Shown in pieces: positions 35,610 through 44,981 of a DNA stretch of 64,000 nt. A program made the translations under genes and the position numbers. Origin of the DNA: JAFGMQ01 sp036733345 (GTDB lineage Bacteria; Desulfobacterota; DSM-4660; Desulfatiglandales; Desulfatiglandaceae); assembly GCA_036733345.1 (NCBI GenBank), contig DAINAR010000001.1:62001-126000 (forward strand), in the 5' to 3' direction. The notes under the pieces were generated by a model, which was not told the DNA's origin, ran no database searches, and worked only from the letters and a program-made list of their open reading frames with translations. Within the stretch, counting starts at the first letter, position 1. Every line of letters begins with the position of its first letter.

Positions 35610-35910
35610 TTCAATTCTCCTCTTACAAATATAGATTTTTAATGCTTATGACTGCCTGCCTTTATTCCCACATATAACAGGTTCGGGTTTGATGCCTACT
35701 GCTTAGACAAACATAATGCACTCAATAATCATATGCAAGGCTCAATTTTATTACCAATCGCCAGGGCTGATTGAACTGATTGGCTTCATGAACGGTTTCA
35801 TCCTTGACACAAAATTTCCACTTCTCTATATTGTCCAAGACTTGATATGCTTTCTTATGCAATTTGTCTTGGAAAAATCCATCAAAATAACAATAACAGA
35901 GGAACTTTTT
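35610..35910. other. Intergenic region glycerate kinase/carB
   Basis: A 301-base gap read divergently. It holds the carB promoter (35804-35832). An in-frame ATG at 35716 would place 65 extra hydrophobic residues before CarB, but lies upstream of the promoter and is not the start. Confidence 0.6.
35804..35832 (+). promoter_or_regulatory. Candidate sigma-70 promoter of carB
   Basis: TTGACA at 35804-35809, a 17-base spacer and TATATT at 35827-35832 (5 of 6). The inferred start point near 35839 leaves a leader of about 70 bases before the ATG at 35911. It supports the shorter CarB start. Confidence 0.7.
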
Positions 35911-38900
35911 ATGCCAAAAAATGTCGATATAAAAAAGGTTATGATTATCGGCTCTGGCCCTATCATCATAGGACAGGCATGTGAATTTGACTATTCGGGA
36001 ACTCAAGCCTGCAAGGCCCTGAGGAGCTTGGGCTATGAAATCGTTCTGGTCAATTCAAATCCTGCTACCATAATGACTGATCCGGAAATGGCTGATTTTA
36101 CATATATTGAACCTCTCAACCTGGATTCAGTAACAGAAATTATCAAAAAGGAAAGGCCTGACGCCCTGCTCCCCAATCTTGGAGGACAATCCGGCCTTAA
36201 TCTCTCTTCCGAGCTCGCAAGCTCAGGAGTCCTTGAAAAATACGGCGTCAAGGTAATCGGTGTAGAAGTAGACGCTATTCAAAGGGGTGAAGATCGAATT
36301 GCCTTTAAAGAAACTATGGACAAGCTCGGAATAGAAATGCCCAAAAGCGAGCCTGCCTTTAGTGTAGAAGAGGCTGAGAAAATTGCGGATGCCCTCGGAT
36401 ACCCTGTTGTAATTCGCCCTGCATATACCATGGGCGGGACAGGTGGAGGTCTCGTTTATAATGTTGAAGAACTCCGTACTATTGCAGGTCGTGGTATTTC
36501 AGCGAGCCTCGTAGGACAGATTCTAATTGAGGAGTCAGTCCTGGGATGGGAGGAATTGGAGCTTGAGGTGGTGCGGGATGCAAAGAACAACATGATTACT
36601 GTCTGCTTTATAGAAAACGTTGATGCTATGGGCATTCATACAGGGGACTCCTTTTGTACCGCCCCCATGTTGACAATTGACCCGGAACTGCAAAAACGAC
36701 TTCAAAAACATTCCTATGACATCGTAGAGGCCATCAGAGTTATAGGTGGTACAAATATACAATTCGCTCATGATCCAAAAACCGATCGCGTTGTTGTCAT
36801 AGAAATAAACCCGAGGACATCAAGGTCATCTGCCCTTGCGTCCAAGGCAACAGGTTTTCCAATCGCACTTATCTCAGCTTTACTTGCAGGGGGTTTGACA
36901 CTCGACGAAATACCCTACTGGAAGGAAGGTACTCTGGACAAATACCAGCCTTCCGGTGACTATGTGGTGGTAAAATTTGCCCGCTGGGGTTTTGAAAAGT
37001 TTGTCGGGGCTGAAGATAAATTAGGCACCCAGATGCGGGCAGTTGGTGAAGTTATGAGTATAGGAAAGACCTATAAAGAGGCCTTGCAAAAGGCGATTCG
37101 GTCGCTGGAAACAGGCAGATACGGCCTCGGTTTTGCCAAAAATTTTAATAAAATGTCTCTCCAGGATCTTCTTGACCTCTTATCAGAGCCTTCCAGCGAA
37201 CGTCAGTTTATAATGTATGAGGCTTTGAGAAAAGGCGCAAACATTGATATGCTCCATGAAAAAACCCATATTAAACACTGGTTTATTCAACAGATGAAAG
37301 AACTGGTAGAACTTGAAGAGGAAATACTCAGGTTCAGAGGCGTGCAAATACCTGATGCTTTGCTTGAACAGGCAAAGAAAGACGGGTTTTCTGACAGATA
37401 CCTCTCTAAACTCCTGCTTATACCGGAAAAGGATCTTAGGGCAAAGCGAATTTCATTAAATATTACCGAATCCTGGGAGCCTGTTCCTGTCAGCGGCGTA
37501 AAAGATGCTGCCTATTATTTCTCAACCTACAATACTAAAGACCAGGTAGGTGTAAGTCAAAAACGTAAAATTATGGTACTTGGTGGAGGACCAAACAGGA
37601 TCGGTCAGGGTATTGAGTTTGACTACTGCTGTGTTCATGCCGCATTCGCCTTAAGAGATGCAGGATTCGAGTCTATAATGGTTAATTGCAACCCGGAAAC
37701 CGTATCCACGGATTATGACACATCAGATAAACTTTATTTTGAACCCTTGACTGCTGAAGATGTCTTGAGCATTTATGAAAAAGAAAAACCGGAAGGAATC
37801 ATTGTGCAGTTCGGCGGACAGACACCTCTGAATCTCGCCAATGAACTTGCCGCTGAAGGCGTTAAAATTATAGGAACGTCACCTGATGCTATTGACCTTG
37901 CGGAAGATCGAGATCGTTTCCGCCATGTAATGAATAAACTCGGAATTCCTCAGCCTGAGTCGGATATGGCCAGCACATTCGAAGAAGCAATTAAATCCGC
38001 GAAAAAAATTGGATATCCGCTTATGGTCAGGCCTTCTTATGTATTAGGTGGGCGAGCAATGGAGATCATTCATGATGAGGCAATGCTTAAGCATTACATG
38101 GCTGCTGCCGTGGATGTAACTCCTGAGCGCCCAATCCTTATAGACAAATTCCTTGAAAATGCGATCGAAGCTGAGGCTGATGCTATTTCTGACGGCACTA
38201 CAGCATTTGTGCCTGCTGTTATGGAGCACATAGAGCTGGCAGGAGTTCATTCAGGAGATTCTGCATGTGTCATTCCGCCTATAAGCATACCACCGAAACA
38301 CCTTGATACTATCTATGAATATACCAGGAAGATCGCCATTGAACTTAATGTAGTCGGCTTGATGAACATACAGTATGCCATTGCGAATGATACGGTTTAT
38401 ATACTTGAAGCCAACCCCCGAGCATCACGCACCGTGCCTCTAGTATCAAAGGTCTGTAATATTTCCATGGCACGTATTGCAACCCAGATCATGATAGGTA
38501 AAAAACTCGCCGACCTTAATATCAAACCAAAATTGATAACCCACTTCGGGGTCAAGGAAGCTGTATTCCCATTTAATATGTTCCCTGAAGTTGACCCTCT
38601 ACTTGGTCCTGAAATGCGGTCAACAGGAGAAGTCCTTGGAATGGCCGATTCTTTCGGACTGGCATATTTTAAGGCACAGGAAGCAGCACAACAAACGCTT
38701 CCCTCTGGTGAAACGGTCCAAACAGTCCTCATTACTGTTTCTAAAAATGACAGGCCGGCTGTTATAGAGGTGGCAAGACAATTCGATAAGCTCGATTTCA
38801 AAATCAAGGCCACTAACGGAACACATGAATTTCTATCCAAGCATGGAATCATTTCCGAGAAAATCCTTAAAATGCATGAGGGTAGACCAAATATAGTGGA

Positions 38901-39120
38901 CGGAATTAACAACAAAGAGATTCAACTGATAATAAATACACCCAGCGGCAAGCTGAGCAAGCATGATGATTCCTACATTCGCAAGGCAGCTATCAAGTAT
39001 AAAGTTCCTTATATTACAACTCTTTCCGCAGCACTTGCGGCGGCAAGAGGTATAGCGGCAAACCGCCTTGGACATGGAGTTGTAAAGTCTCTGCAAAGCT
39101 ACCATGCTGACATAGGTTAA
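35911..39120 (+). CDS. carB: Carbamoyl-phosphate synthase large subunit
   Basis: Makes carbamoyl phosphate for pyrimidine and arginine synthesis, using ammonia from CarA. 1069 residues (E. coli 1073). Two homologous ATP-grasp halves are clear: the first starts MIIGSGPIIIGQACEFDYSG, the second KIMVLGGGPNRIGQGIEFDYC near residue 555. ATP-grasp loops PAYTMGGTGGG and PSYVLGGRAM follow. A C-terminal MGS-like regulatory domain begins about residue 935. Start: AGAGG is 8 bases before the ATG at 35911. carA is not in the window. Followed 68 bases later by a PurF-like gene. Confidence 0.96.
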   Translation: MPKNVDIKKVMIIGSGPIIIGQACEFDYSGTQACKALRSLGYEIVLVNSNPATIMTDPEMADFTYIEPLNLDSVTEIIKKERPDALLPNLGGQSGLNLSSELASSGVLEKYGVKVIGVEVDAIQRGEDRIAFKETMDKLGIEMPKSEPAFSVEEAEKIADALGYPVVIRPAYTMGGTGGGLVYNVEELRTIAGRGISASLVGQILIEESVLGWEELELEVVRDAKNNMITVCFIENVDAMGIHTGDSFCTAPMLTIDPELQKRLQKHSYDIVEAIRVIGGTNIQFAHDPKTDRVVVIEINPRTSRSSALASKATGFPIALISALLAGGLTLDEIPYWKEGTLDKYQPSGDYVVVKFARWGFEKFVGAEDKLGTQMRAVGEVMSIGKTYKEALQKAIRSLETGRYGLGFAKNFNKMSLQDLLDLLSEPSSERQFIMYEALRKGANIDMLHEKTHIKHWFIQQMKELVELEEEILRFRGVQIPDALLEQAKKDGFSDRYLSKLLLIPEKDLRAKRISLNITESWEPVPVSGVKDAAYYFSTYNTKDQVGVSQKRKIMVLGGGPNRIGQGIEFDYCCVHAAFALRDAGFESIMVNCNPETVSTDYDTSDKLYFEPLTAEDVLSIYEKEKPEGIIVQFGGQTPLNLANELAAEGVKIIGTSPDAIDLAEDRDRFRHVMNKLGIPQPESDMASTFEEAIKSAKKIGYPLMVRPSYVLGGRAMEIIHDEAMLKHYMAAAVDVTPERPILIDKFLENAIEAEADAISDGTTAFVPAVMEHIELAGVHSGDSACVIPPISIPPKHLDTIYEYTRKIAIELNVVGLMNIQYAIANDTVYILEANPRASRTVPLVSKVCNISMARIATQIMIGKKLADLNIKPKLITHFGVKEAVFPFNMFPEVDPLLGPEMRSTGEVLGMADSFGLAYFKAQEAAQQTLPSGETVQTVLITVSKNDRPAVIEVARQFDKLDFKIKATNGTHEFLSKHGIISEKILKMHEGRPNIVDGINNKEIQLIINTPSGKLSKHDDSYIRKAAIKYKVPYITTLSAALAAARGIAANRLGHGVVKSLQSYHADIG

Positions 39121-39188
39121 CAAGCAATATTAAAATTGGTTACCACATACCGTACAGGTTTTAAACAGTATCCCGAGGAGAAACAGGC

Positions 39189-40667
39189 ATGGATGGAATT
39201 GTCGGCATTTACAACCCTAATGACAAAGAGCTGGTAAACAAAACATTTCTGGCAACAGGTGCATGCCAGCACAGAGGAAAGGCCAGCACTGGTATTGCAG
39301 TAGGTAATGGCAAAGGTATTTATATTTATAAAGGGTTAGGTAGAATAGCTGAAGTAATTGATTATAATATAATGAAGATATTTCAGGACCTGGAACCCTG
39401 CGCTGCAATCGGAAATATAGGATATACAAAAAGAAACATAGCTGAAAAAACAAATGCAGAACCAATAGAAATCCATCCAAAAACAGGCTCAAAATATAAA
39501 GTAGTCCTGACCATGGATGGCTATCTTTTAAAAGAGGATGATCTTAAAGCTGAACTTGAGCCTGAATACAGTTTTCAAACTGAAAATAAAACTGAAACCA
39601 TAGGTGCTTTGATTCATAAGTATGTCAACGAGTCAGGAATTACTTTCGAAGTAGGTGAAAGAATTGTTGCCAGACTCCATGGCAGAGGTACATTTGCACT
39701 GAATGCACTTATATATGACGGTAAAGAGACCACCCTTGTTTCATTAAATGACGACAGGGCATTCGAACCTTTATGTTATGCATTGATTGATGGAGCCTTT
39801 GTTGTAAGTTCCGAATCCTGTTCGCACAGGAGACTTAACGGTATAATGGAGAAGGAATTTAAAGGCGCAGAAATGGCTATCTGTTCGTCAAAAGGTTATG
39901 AAATAAAAAGATTGAGTGACAAACCTTTGATGCCGGATATATTTCAGGGGGTTTATTATGGAAATGTCGGCTCATTGTTCAGGGGAAAAGAAATATTCCA
40001 GTTGAGAAAGGAACTGGGTATTGAGCTCGTTGATAAATATAAAACTTCAAAGGCAGACTTTGTTATCCCGAATCCCGAATCAGGATGGGGAGTTTCCGTC
40101 GGAATTGCAGAGGGTTTGAAAAAAAACCTGTACCCTGCCCTTATTAAACTGCCACAAGCTATCAGAACTTTTCAGGAAGGCGAAAGAAATACAAGGTCTC
40201 AGGAAGTGGGATTAAAATTCGGAGGCATTGACTCCCTCCTTAAAGGAAAAAATATTGCAATGGGAGATGACAGTATTGTAAGGGGAAGCGTCAGCGAAGG
40301 AGGTTCTGTCTGGGTTGTTTATAATGCGGGGGCCGAATTCCTTGAGTTCTGGATTTCCTATGGCCCGATGTATTTTCCTTCCTTTAAAGAATGGCACCGC
40401 GGTCCTGAGTGCCTTAACGAACTTGCGATACAAAGGGCATTCAAGAATGATAATCCTTATGACAAAAGCATTGATGAAATAAACAGGGCAATATCCGAAA
40501 TGATCGGCGTTGATGAAGTTAGATTCAACTCTCTGGACAGGATAAAAAAGGTTGCCGGTGACGGCTCTTTCCAGTCATTAAATGCAAGTTATCCTATTTC
40601 AGAAGAGTTCTGGCCTGATTGGATCAAAAATGAAGTTGAAAAGTTTTACAATTACCATACAGAATAA
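39189..40667 (+). CDS. PurF-like (amidophosphoribosyltransferase family) protein lacking the glutaminase residues
   Basis: 492 residues, built like PurF: an N-terminal class II amidotransferase (Ntn) domain, then a phosphoribosyltransferase domain. It starts MDGIVGIY where PurF has MCGI: the catalytic N-terminal Cys is Asp. The Arg of the RYxT loop is Gly (IGNIGYTK), and the NGN loop is MDGYL. QHRG (27-30) remains. The PRPP motif is kept as GDDSIVRG (D360-D361). Glutamine hydrolysis should be lost, so it may use free ammonia, be structural, or have a new role; this is inference. GAGGAG precedes the ATG. It directly follows carB, whose reaction also uses ammonia. Codon use is like its neighbours, and there is no frameshift. 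Confidence 0.85.
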   Translation: MDGIVGIYNPNDKELVNKTFLATGACQHRGKASTGIAVGNGKGIYIYKGLGRIAEVIDYNIMKIFQDLEPCAAIGNIGYTKRNIAEKTNAEPIEIHPKTGSKYKVVLTMDGYLLKEDDLKAELEPEYSFQTENKTETIGALIHKYVNESGITFEVGERIVARLHGRGTFALNALIYDGKETTLVSLNDDRAFEPLCYALIDGAFVVSSESCSHRRLNGIMEKEFKGAEMAICSSKGYEIKRLSDKPLMPDIFQGVYYGNVGSLFRGKEIFQLRKELGIELVDKYKTSKADFVIPNPESGWGVSVGIAEGLKKNLYPALIKLPQAIRTFQEGERNTRSQEVGLKFGGIDSLLKGKNIAMGDDSIVRGSVSEGGSVWVVYNAGAEFLEFWISYGPMYFPSFKEWHRGPECLNELAIQRAFKNDNPYDKSIDEINRAISEMIGVDEVRFNSLDRIKKVAGDGSFQSLNASYPISEEFWPDWIKNEVEKFYNYHTE

Positions 40668-40696
40668 AAAACATAAGGCTGGCACTTTATCTTTTT

Positions 40697-40757
40697 TTGA
40701 CAGGATAGACAGGATTGACATGATGTGGGACTTCACCGTATCCTGTAACCCTGTCAA
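40697..40757. repeat. Imperfect palindromic repeat with GACAGGAT units
   Basis: TTGACAGGATAGACAGGAT (40697-40715) is followed by a complementary ATCCTGTAACCCTGTCAA (40740-40757), so the RNA could fold into a long hairpin with a few mismatches. The left arm itself has two ACAGGAT units. It sits between the convergent PurF-like and MBL genes, without a T run, so a terminator role is not supported. Confidence 0.6.
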
Positions 40758-40783
40758 GAATTTGCCTATATAAAGCGTGCACC

Positions 40784-41509
40784 TCAAACAAGATAAGGCG
40801 CCCACTGTTTAGCGGTTTCAAGTATATACCCCGGCTCCACTTTTTCAACAATTCTATTGTGCCCTGGAAGCAGGATATCAACATCTAATTCAGCAAGCCT
40901 CAAAAGAGATTTTTTTAATTGAGCCCCGCTGGCTCCATAGAGATCGAATCTCCCTATTGCATAATCTGCATACACAACATCGCCCGGTATAAGTATTCTT
41001 TCTGCAGGATCATAAAGGGCAATGCATCCCTGTGAATGTCCCGGGATATGAATTACTTCCCAGATAATCCCTCCAAGCTCCAGGGTTTCTCCTCCTTCGA
41101 GTTTATTATTCACATTAAATTTGAACGCACCCTGTTTAAGTCCGTATTGGCCCTGACACATGATCTGAAACATGTCCATACCATAAACGGTTCTCTCGTC
41201 TCCCTGCTCGAGCATCTCCGCCTCGCTAACATGCATCCAGAGTTCCGCATCGGGCATTTCTTTTAAAATTTCCGGCAGGCAGCCTATGTGGTCCAGATGT
41301 GTATGAGTCATAATTACCCTTTTTATGTCAGAAAGCTCAAAACCTTCATTCCGGATTTCCCTGATTTTATATGCGCCCTTCCCTATCAATCCAGCATCAA
41401 CAATACTGAGGTCCCCTGATGAAGGATTTCCTATTACATATACATGCGAATCAGGAATCATTTCGTCCTGACCAGGTATAAAATAAACACCTTCCGTAAT
41501 TTTCTTCAT
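40784..41509 (-). CDS. MBL-fold metallo-hydrolase
   Basis: 241 residues. Metal motif THTHLDH (about residue 69), HVSEAEM, GHSQGC and GHN complete the metallo-beta-lactamase centre. Compact glyoxalase II-like form. AAGGAGATTAAC directly before the ATG gives a firm start. Substrate unknown; the cytoplasmic location is inferred from lack of signal peptide. Its end converges on the PurF-like gene across the palindrome. Confidence 0.8.
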   Translation of the reverse strand: MKKITEGVYFIPGQDEMIPDSHVYVIGNPSSGDLSIVDAGLIGKGAYKIREIRNEGFELSDIKRVIMTHTHLDHIGCLPEILKEMPDAELWMHVSEAEMLEQGDERTVYGMDMFQIMCQGQYGLKQGAFKFNVNNKLEGGETLELGGIIWEVIHIPGHSQGCIALYDPAERILIPGDVVYADYAIGRFDLYGASGAQLKKSLLRLAELDVDILLPGHNRIVEKVEPGYILETAKQWAPYLV

Positions 41510-41779
41510 GTTAATCTCCTTAAAATTTTTTCATACCATATACGATTCGTATCGCGGATTCAAGAATTTAAAGTTTCATTATAAACGAACGAGTCCCGAT
41601 TCAATTCCACATTTTCTTCCACAATCAATATCCATTTTGCTCCAACACTTTAATATGACTGGTTTTTTTATCCTCCAGTTTTTTATTGACCCATTAACCT
41701 GATTTCCTTAGACTCTTAACTTAGAGAATAAAATTTCATATAGTTGTAAAATTTAAATCGAAAAGGTTTGAATTATCCC

Positions 41780-42094
41780 ATGTTTTTTATTATAGCCGGT
41801 ATACAGCCCAAAACAATAAATCTGGACGAACAGCCAAGACTGTGTCCATCCTGCGGTCTTTACCAGGCCCGCCTGCAAAGGACAGATCACTATTTTTCAT
41901 TTTTCTTTTTACCTCTTTTCCCTGTAAGGAAAGGGGATCCTTTTCTTCAATGTCAAAGATGCGGAGCCGTCATCGGAGAATCAGGAGAGACTAATTATAT
42001 ACCACGACAGGATGGTCGTTTTTCATGCTCAAGCTGCGGAAAACCACTGGACTCTGAATACAGGTTCTGTCCTTTTTGCGGCAAACGGCAATAG
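41780..42094 (+). CDS. Zinc-ribbon protein of unknown function
   Basis: 104 residues with three CxxC-type pairs: CPSCG and CQRCG form a first ribbon, CSSCG and CPFCG a second one at the C-terminus. A hydrophobic stretch (YFSFFFLPLFPV) lies between the first two pairs. The start FFIIAGIQPKTINL resembles proteins of the zinc-ribbon family with a short membrane-like lead. The ATG at 41780 is chosen over TTG at 41768 because AAAAGG is too close to the latter. Function unknown. Single gene before an MFS transporter. Confidence 0.65.
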   Translation: MFFIIAGIQPKTINLDEQPRLCPSCGLYQARLQRTDHYFSFFFLPLFPVRKGDPFLQCQRCGAVIGESGETNYIPRQDGRFSCSSCGKPLDSEYRFCPFCGKRQ

Positions 42095-42201
42095 AAAACC
42101 TGCCTCAAATTCACTCAGACTAAAATTGAGTGTTATTGTCCATTATGTAATAAATCCCGGGACATGGCAGTAAATCAAATAAATCCTTAGTAAAACGCCA
42201 T

Positions 42202-43362
42202 ATGGAAAGCAACAACTTAAAGCTCTGGAACCGAAGATTTATTTTTCTAAATCTTTCTTTTTTTCTCATATTTTCAAATATCTCTTTTCTCTATCTTTAT
42301 CCTCTCGTACTTGACACTATGGGTGAAAACCATAACGTAATAGGCCTTACAATGGGTATTTTTTCAATTGCAGCTGTAATATCCAGGCCATACATGGGCA
42401 AACTGGTCGCGTTAAAAGGCGAATATAATATTATGTCATATGGTATTGCCGCAATACTTTTGTCATCACTCGGTTACAATCTGTTGACAGATTTTGGTCC
42501 TGTAATGCTTATAATAAGAATAATTCATGGTCTTGGCTTTTCAGCCTTTATTTCAGGCAGTTTTTCCTTTGCAGCCAAAACATTCCAGCCGGAAAGGCGG
42601 GGAGAGGGTTTCAGCTTGGTTGGGGCTTCAATTATGGCTGCTGTTTCATTGGCGCCAGCCTTCGGGGAATTCCTGATAAAGTATTGGGGATTTAATGCTC
42701 TATACCTAGCGGCTTCCGGAACAATTGTACTTGCATGGTTTACAGCTTTTGGTGCTGTAAAACATCCGATTGTTTTCCAGCTTAAGAAAGAAAAAAAAGC
42801 TGCTACTTATCGTAATGTCTTAAAAAACAGATCATTTATTTTCCTTTTATGCTCCACATTTATATTCTCACACTGCCAGGCTACCGTACTTAATTTTATT
42901 GTCCTGATCTCCGCAGAATATGGTACGCCAAGCGGACCATTCTTTTTTTCCTCCTACCTGACAGCAATTATTATCCTTCTCAGCATGGGGAAATTATTTG
43001 ATCATTTTGCCAAAATCTCCTTTATACTTCTTGCTTATCCTTTCTTTGCAATAGGAATTTCGATAATACCCACATTTATGAAATCCAGCTTTTTTCTCAT
43101 CCCTGCTCTCCTTTATGGACTCGGAGTCGGCTTTCTGTTTCCTCCATTAAATGCATTGGCAGCAGGATTCGGCAGTGAAGCTGAAAAGCCGGAGACAATG
43201 TCTGTTTTTACAGTTGTTTATGATTCAGGGTTTATTACAGGAGCTGTTATTTCAGGTTGGATCGCATCCATTACCAGCCTTGACATTCTTTTTCTTTCCT
43301 GTGGTATATTTGGCGCTGTCGGTTTCTTAGTAGTTATATTATTTCCAATAAAATCAAAATAG
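42202..43362 (+). CDS. MFS transporter
   Basis: 386 residues with about 12 membrane spans and the MFS loop 2-3 signature diluted (GIFSIAAVISRPYMGKLVALKG). The motif RIIHGLGFSAFISG in span 4 is typical of drug/H+ or sugar exporters. Substrate is not deducible. No strong SD before the ATG. Genes on both sides are unrelated. Confidence 0.85.
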   Translation: MESNNLKLWNRRFIFLNLSFFLIFSNISFLYLYPLVLDTMGENHNVIGLTMGIFSIAAVISRPYMGKLVALKGEYNIMSYGIAAILLSSLGYNLLTDFGPVMLIIRIIHGLGFSAFISGSFSFAAKTFQPERRGEGFSLVGASIMAAVSLAPAFGEFLIKYWGFNALYLAASGTIVLAWFTAFGAVKHPIVFQLKKEKKAATYRNVLKNRSFIFLLCSTFIFSHCQATVLNFIVLISAEYGTPSGPFFFSSYLTAIIILLSMGKLFDHFAKISFILLAYPFFAIGISIIPTFMKSSFFLIPALLYGLGVGFLFPPLNALAAGFGSEAEKPETMSVFTVVYDSGFITGAVISGWIASITSLDILFLSCGIFGAVGFLVVILFPIKSK

Positions 43363-43407
43363 TATCCAATATGGCATCAGAGAATATGAGAATCATTGTT
43401 TTTTCAA

Positions 43408-43959
43408 TTACTTCTTCAGCTCGTACAGTCGCTTATTATAATCTGTGTTCAACTCACTCCTTATTTTTAACCACTCCAAAGAGTTCTCAGCAAGCGGTTC
43501 AACAGCAGATCCGGATATACCAAATGACTTTAATTCTATTCTCTTTTGTTCCTTAAGCCTTCCAAGGTTATCCTTCCATGTCTTTTTCAAAATGCTTTTG
43601 TATTCATCTAACAAGGCTTTTATTTTATCCGCCGGATCCGGTCTGCCGGAAAACTGCATTATTCCTGCCAACGCCAGTTCAGTCTCTCTTATATTTTCAA
43701 CATCTATTGCATCAAAAAGGCCTGACAAAAAATATTTAACGATCATATCTTGATCATCCTCATCCCGTTTTTGAACCTCGGTCTCAATCTCCCGCATCGG
43801 CAGTCCGTCAAGGTAACGCTTAGCCAAAGCTTCGCCTGCTGTAATGAGTTCTTTTTCTCTTAATCTGCGGCTCTCATCTTTTGATAGTGTTCCAAAACTA
43901 TGAGCCCGTTCCATTACAATATCAAGCGTACTCCTTATTTCACCGTTTTTATCTGACAT
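43408..43959 (-). CDS. Helical protein of unknown function
   Basis: 183 residues, charged and nearly all helix-forming, with no signal peptide, Cys motif or membrane segment. It reads MSDKNGEIRSTLDIVMERAHSFG at its start, and has DEDDQDMIVKYFLSGLFDAIDVENI in the middle, an AIMQFSG-like block (AGIMQFSGRPDPADK) and a C-terminal coiled-coil-like region (KKTWKDNLGRLKEQKR). I recall similar conserved proteins in Desulfobacterota of unknown role. It is followed on the strand by no gene and preceded by an MBL hydrolase gene 20 bases away, so the two likely share a transcript. Confidence 0.65.
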   Translation of the reverse strand: MSDKNGEIRSTLDIVMERAHSFGTLSKDESRRLREKELITAGEALAKRYLDGLPMREIETEVQKRDEDDQDMIVKYFLSGLFDAIDVENIRETELALAGIMQFSGRPDPADKIKALLDEYKSILKKTWKDNLGRLKEQKRIELKSFGISGSAVEPLAENSLEWLKIRSELNTDYNKRLYELKK

Positions 43960-43979
43960 ACCAATGTTTTTCCTTTTGC

Positions 43980-44723
43980 TTAAAGATATGCAAATATGTT
44001 TGCCCTTATTGAATTGAAATTACTTTCAATCCGTTCTTTACCCTTTATAATTCCAGGCCCCCCATATTGATGTCCTGTAAAGAGATACTCAATATCAAGA
44101 CCGGCAACACGTTCAATACTTTTTTTAAGCATCTTTGCGTTCCCACCAGGAAGATCTACTCTACCGGTGCTGCCGTAAAAAATCAGGTCTCCTGCCATGA
44201 ATACTTTTTCCCCGGGCCAGTAGATACCTATGTGACCTTTTGTGTGCCCTGGTGTGTGATGGATTTCAGCAAGATGCTTCTCACCAAGCCGCAGGTCTCC
44301 TTCTGTAAGATAAAAATCAGGATAAAGCCTGGGAAGCTCAAAACCTGGCTGATTCATCCCTGATTCCCCTTCGTCTAAAATCATCCTGACGAAATCATCC
44401 TCCTCTTTTCCAATCGCTACTTGGGCCATGGATAATTTCCTGACCTCTTCGGAAGCACCATAATGGTCAGGATGGGCGTGTGTGTTAATAATCAGGCCTG
44501 TGTCCTCAATCCTCAAGCCGTCCTCCTCCATTCCGGCAATAAGCCGATCCAGGCATTTCATGCCTGTCTCATTTGTTATCATGCCCGGATCGACCAGGAC
44601 ATGCCTCCCACCGGGGAGGGCATCAGCTACAATATAGGAATTACAGTTATTTCCATAAGCCTGCATCTCAGCATTTGTTAATCCCGGCCAAAGATATGCA
44701 TAAAAATCACCAGTTACTTTCAA
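43980..44723 (-). CDS. MBL-fold metallo-hydrolase
   Basis: 247 residues with NTHAHPDHYG (metal site, about residue 85), HTPGHTKGH and GHQ. MBL/glyoxalase II-like. The TTG at 44723 is preferred as start: GAGGAG lies 7 bases before it. A TTG five codons upstream (44738) sits on the SD itself, and an overlapping ATG is out of frame. Followed at 20 bases by the gene for the unknown helical protein. Substrate unknown. Confidence 0.78.
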   Translation of the reverse strand: MKVTGDFYAYLWPGLTNAEMQAYGNNCNSYIVADALPGGRHVLVDPGMITNETGMKCLDRLIAGMEEDGLRIEDTGLIINTHAHPDHYGASEEVRKLSMAQVAIGKEEDDFVRMILDEGESGMNQPGFELPRLYPDFYLTEGDLRLGEKHLAEIHHTPGHTKGHIGIYWPGEKVFMAGDLIFYGSTGRVDLPGGNAKMLKKSIERVAGLDIEYLFTGHQYGGPGIIKGKERIESNFNSIRANIFAYL

Positions 44724-44895
44724 TTCATATCTCCTCAATCAAACAGGAAAGGTTTTTTGGTTATTACGCCTACATTATTTACTCCTTTTTTTCAACCCTG
44801 CAATGACATTTCAATAAGAAATGTCAATCTGCACAATAAAAAATTTGAGAAAGACATCAAATTCAAAATGTGGGATAAACTATATTCTTGAAATT

Positions 44896-44926
44896 TTGTT
44901 TGCCTTGGTTTTTTAATGCCTATAAT
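44896..44926 (+). promoter_or_regulatory. Candidate promoter of mdh
   Basis: A perfect TATAAT at 44921-44926, with TTGTTT (44896-44901, 19-base spacer) or TTGCCT (44900-44905, 15-base spacer) as -35. Neither spacer is ideal. AAAAGGAG precedes the mdh ATG. Confidence 0.4.
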
Positions 44927-44981
44927 ATCAGGTCAAAATTTTTTGAACATATTGTAAATACTTAATCAAAAGGAGTAGCGC

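Noticed and set aside
35716..35910. Extended N-terminus of CarB from an ATG at 35716
   Set aside because: It would add 65 residues not found in CarB, starts upstream of a near-consensus promoter at 35804-35832, and the ATG at 35911 has a good SD.
38397..38915. 172-codon open frame on the minus strand
   Set aside because: Antisense shadow of carB without recognizable motifs.
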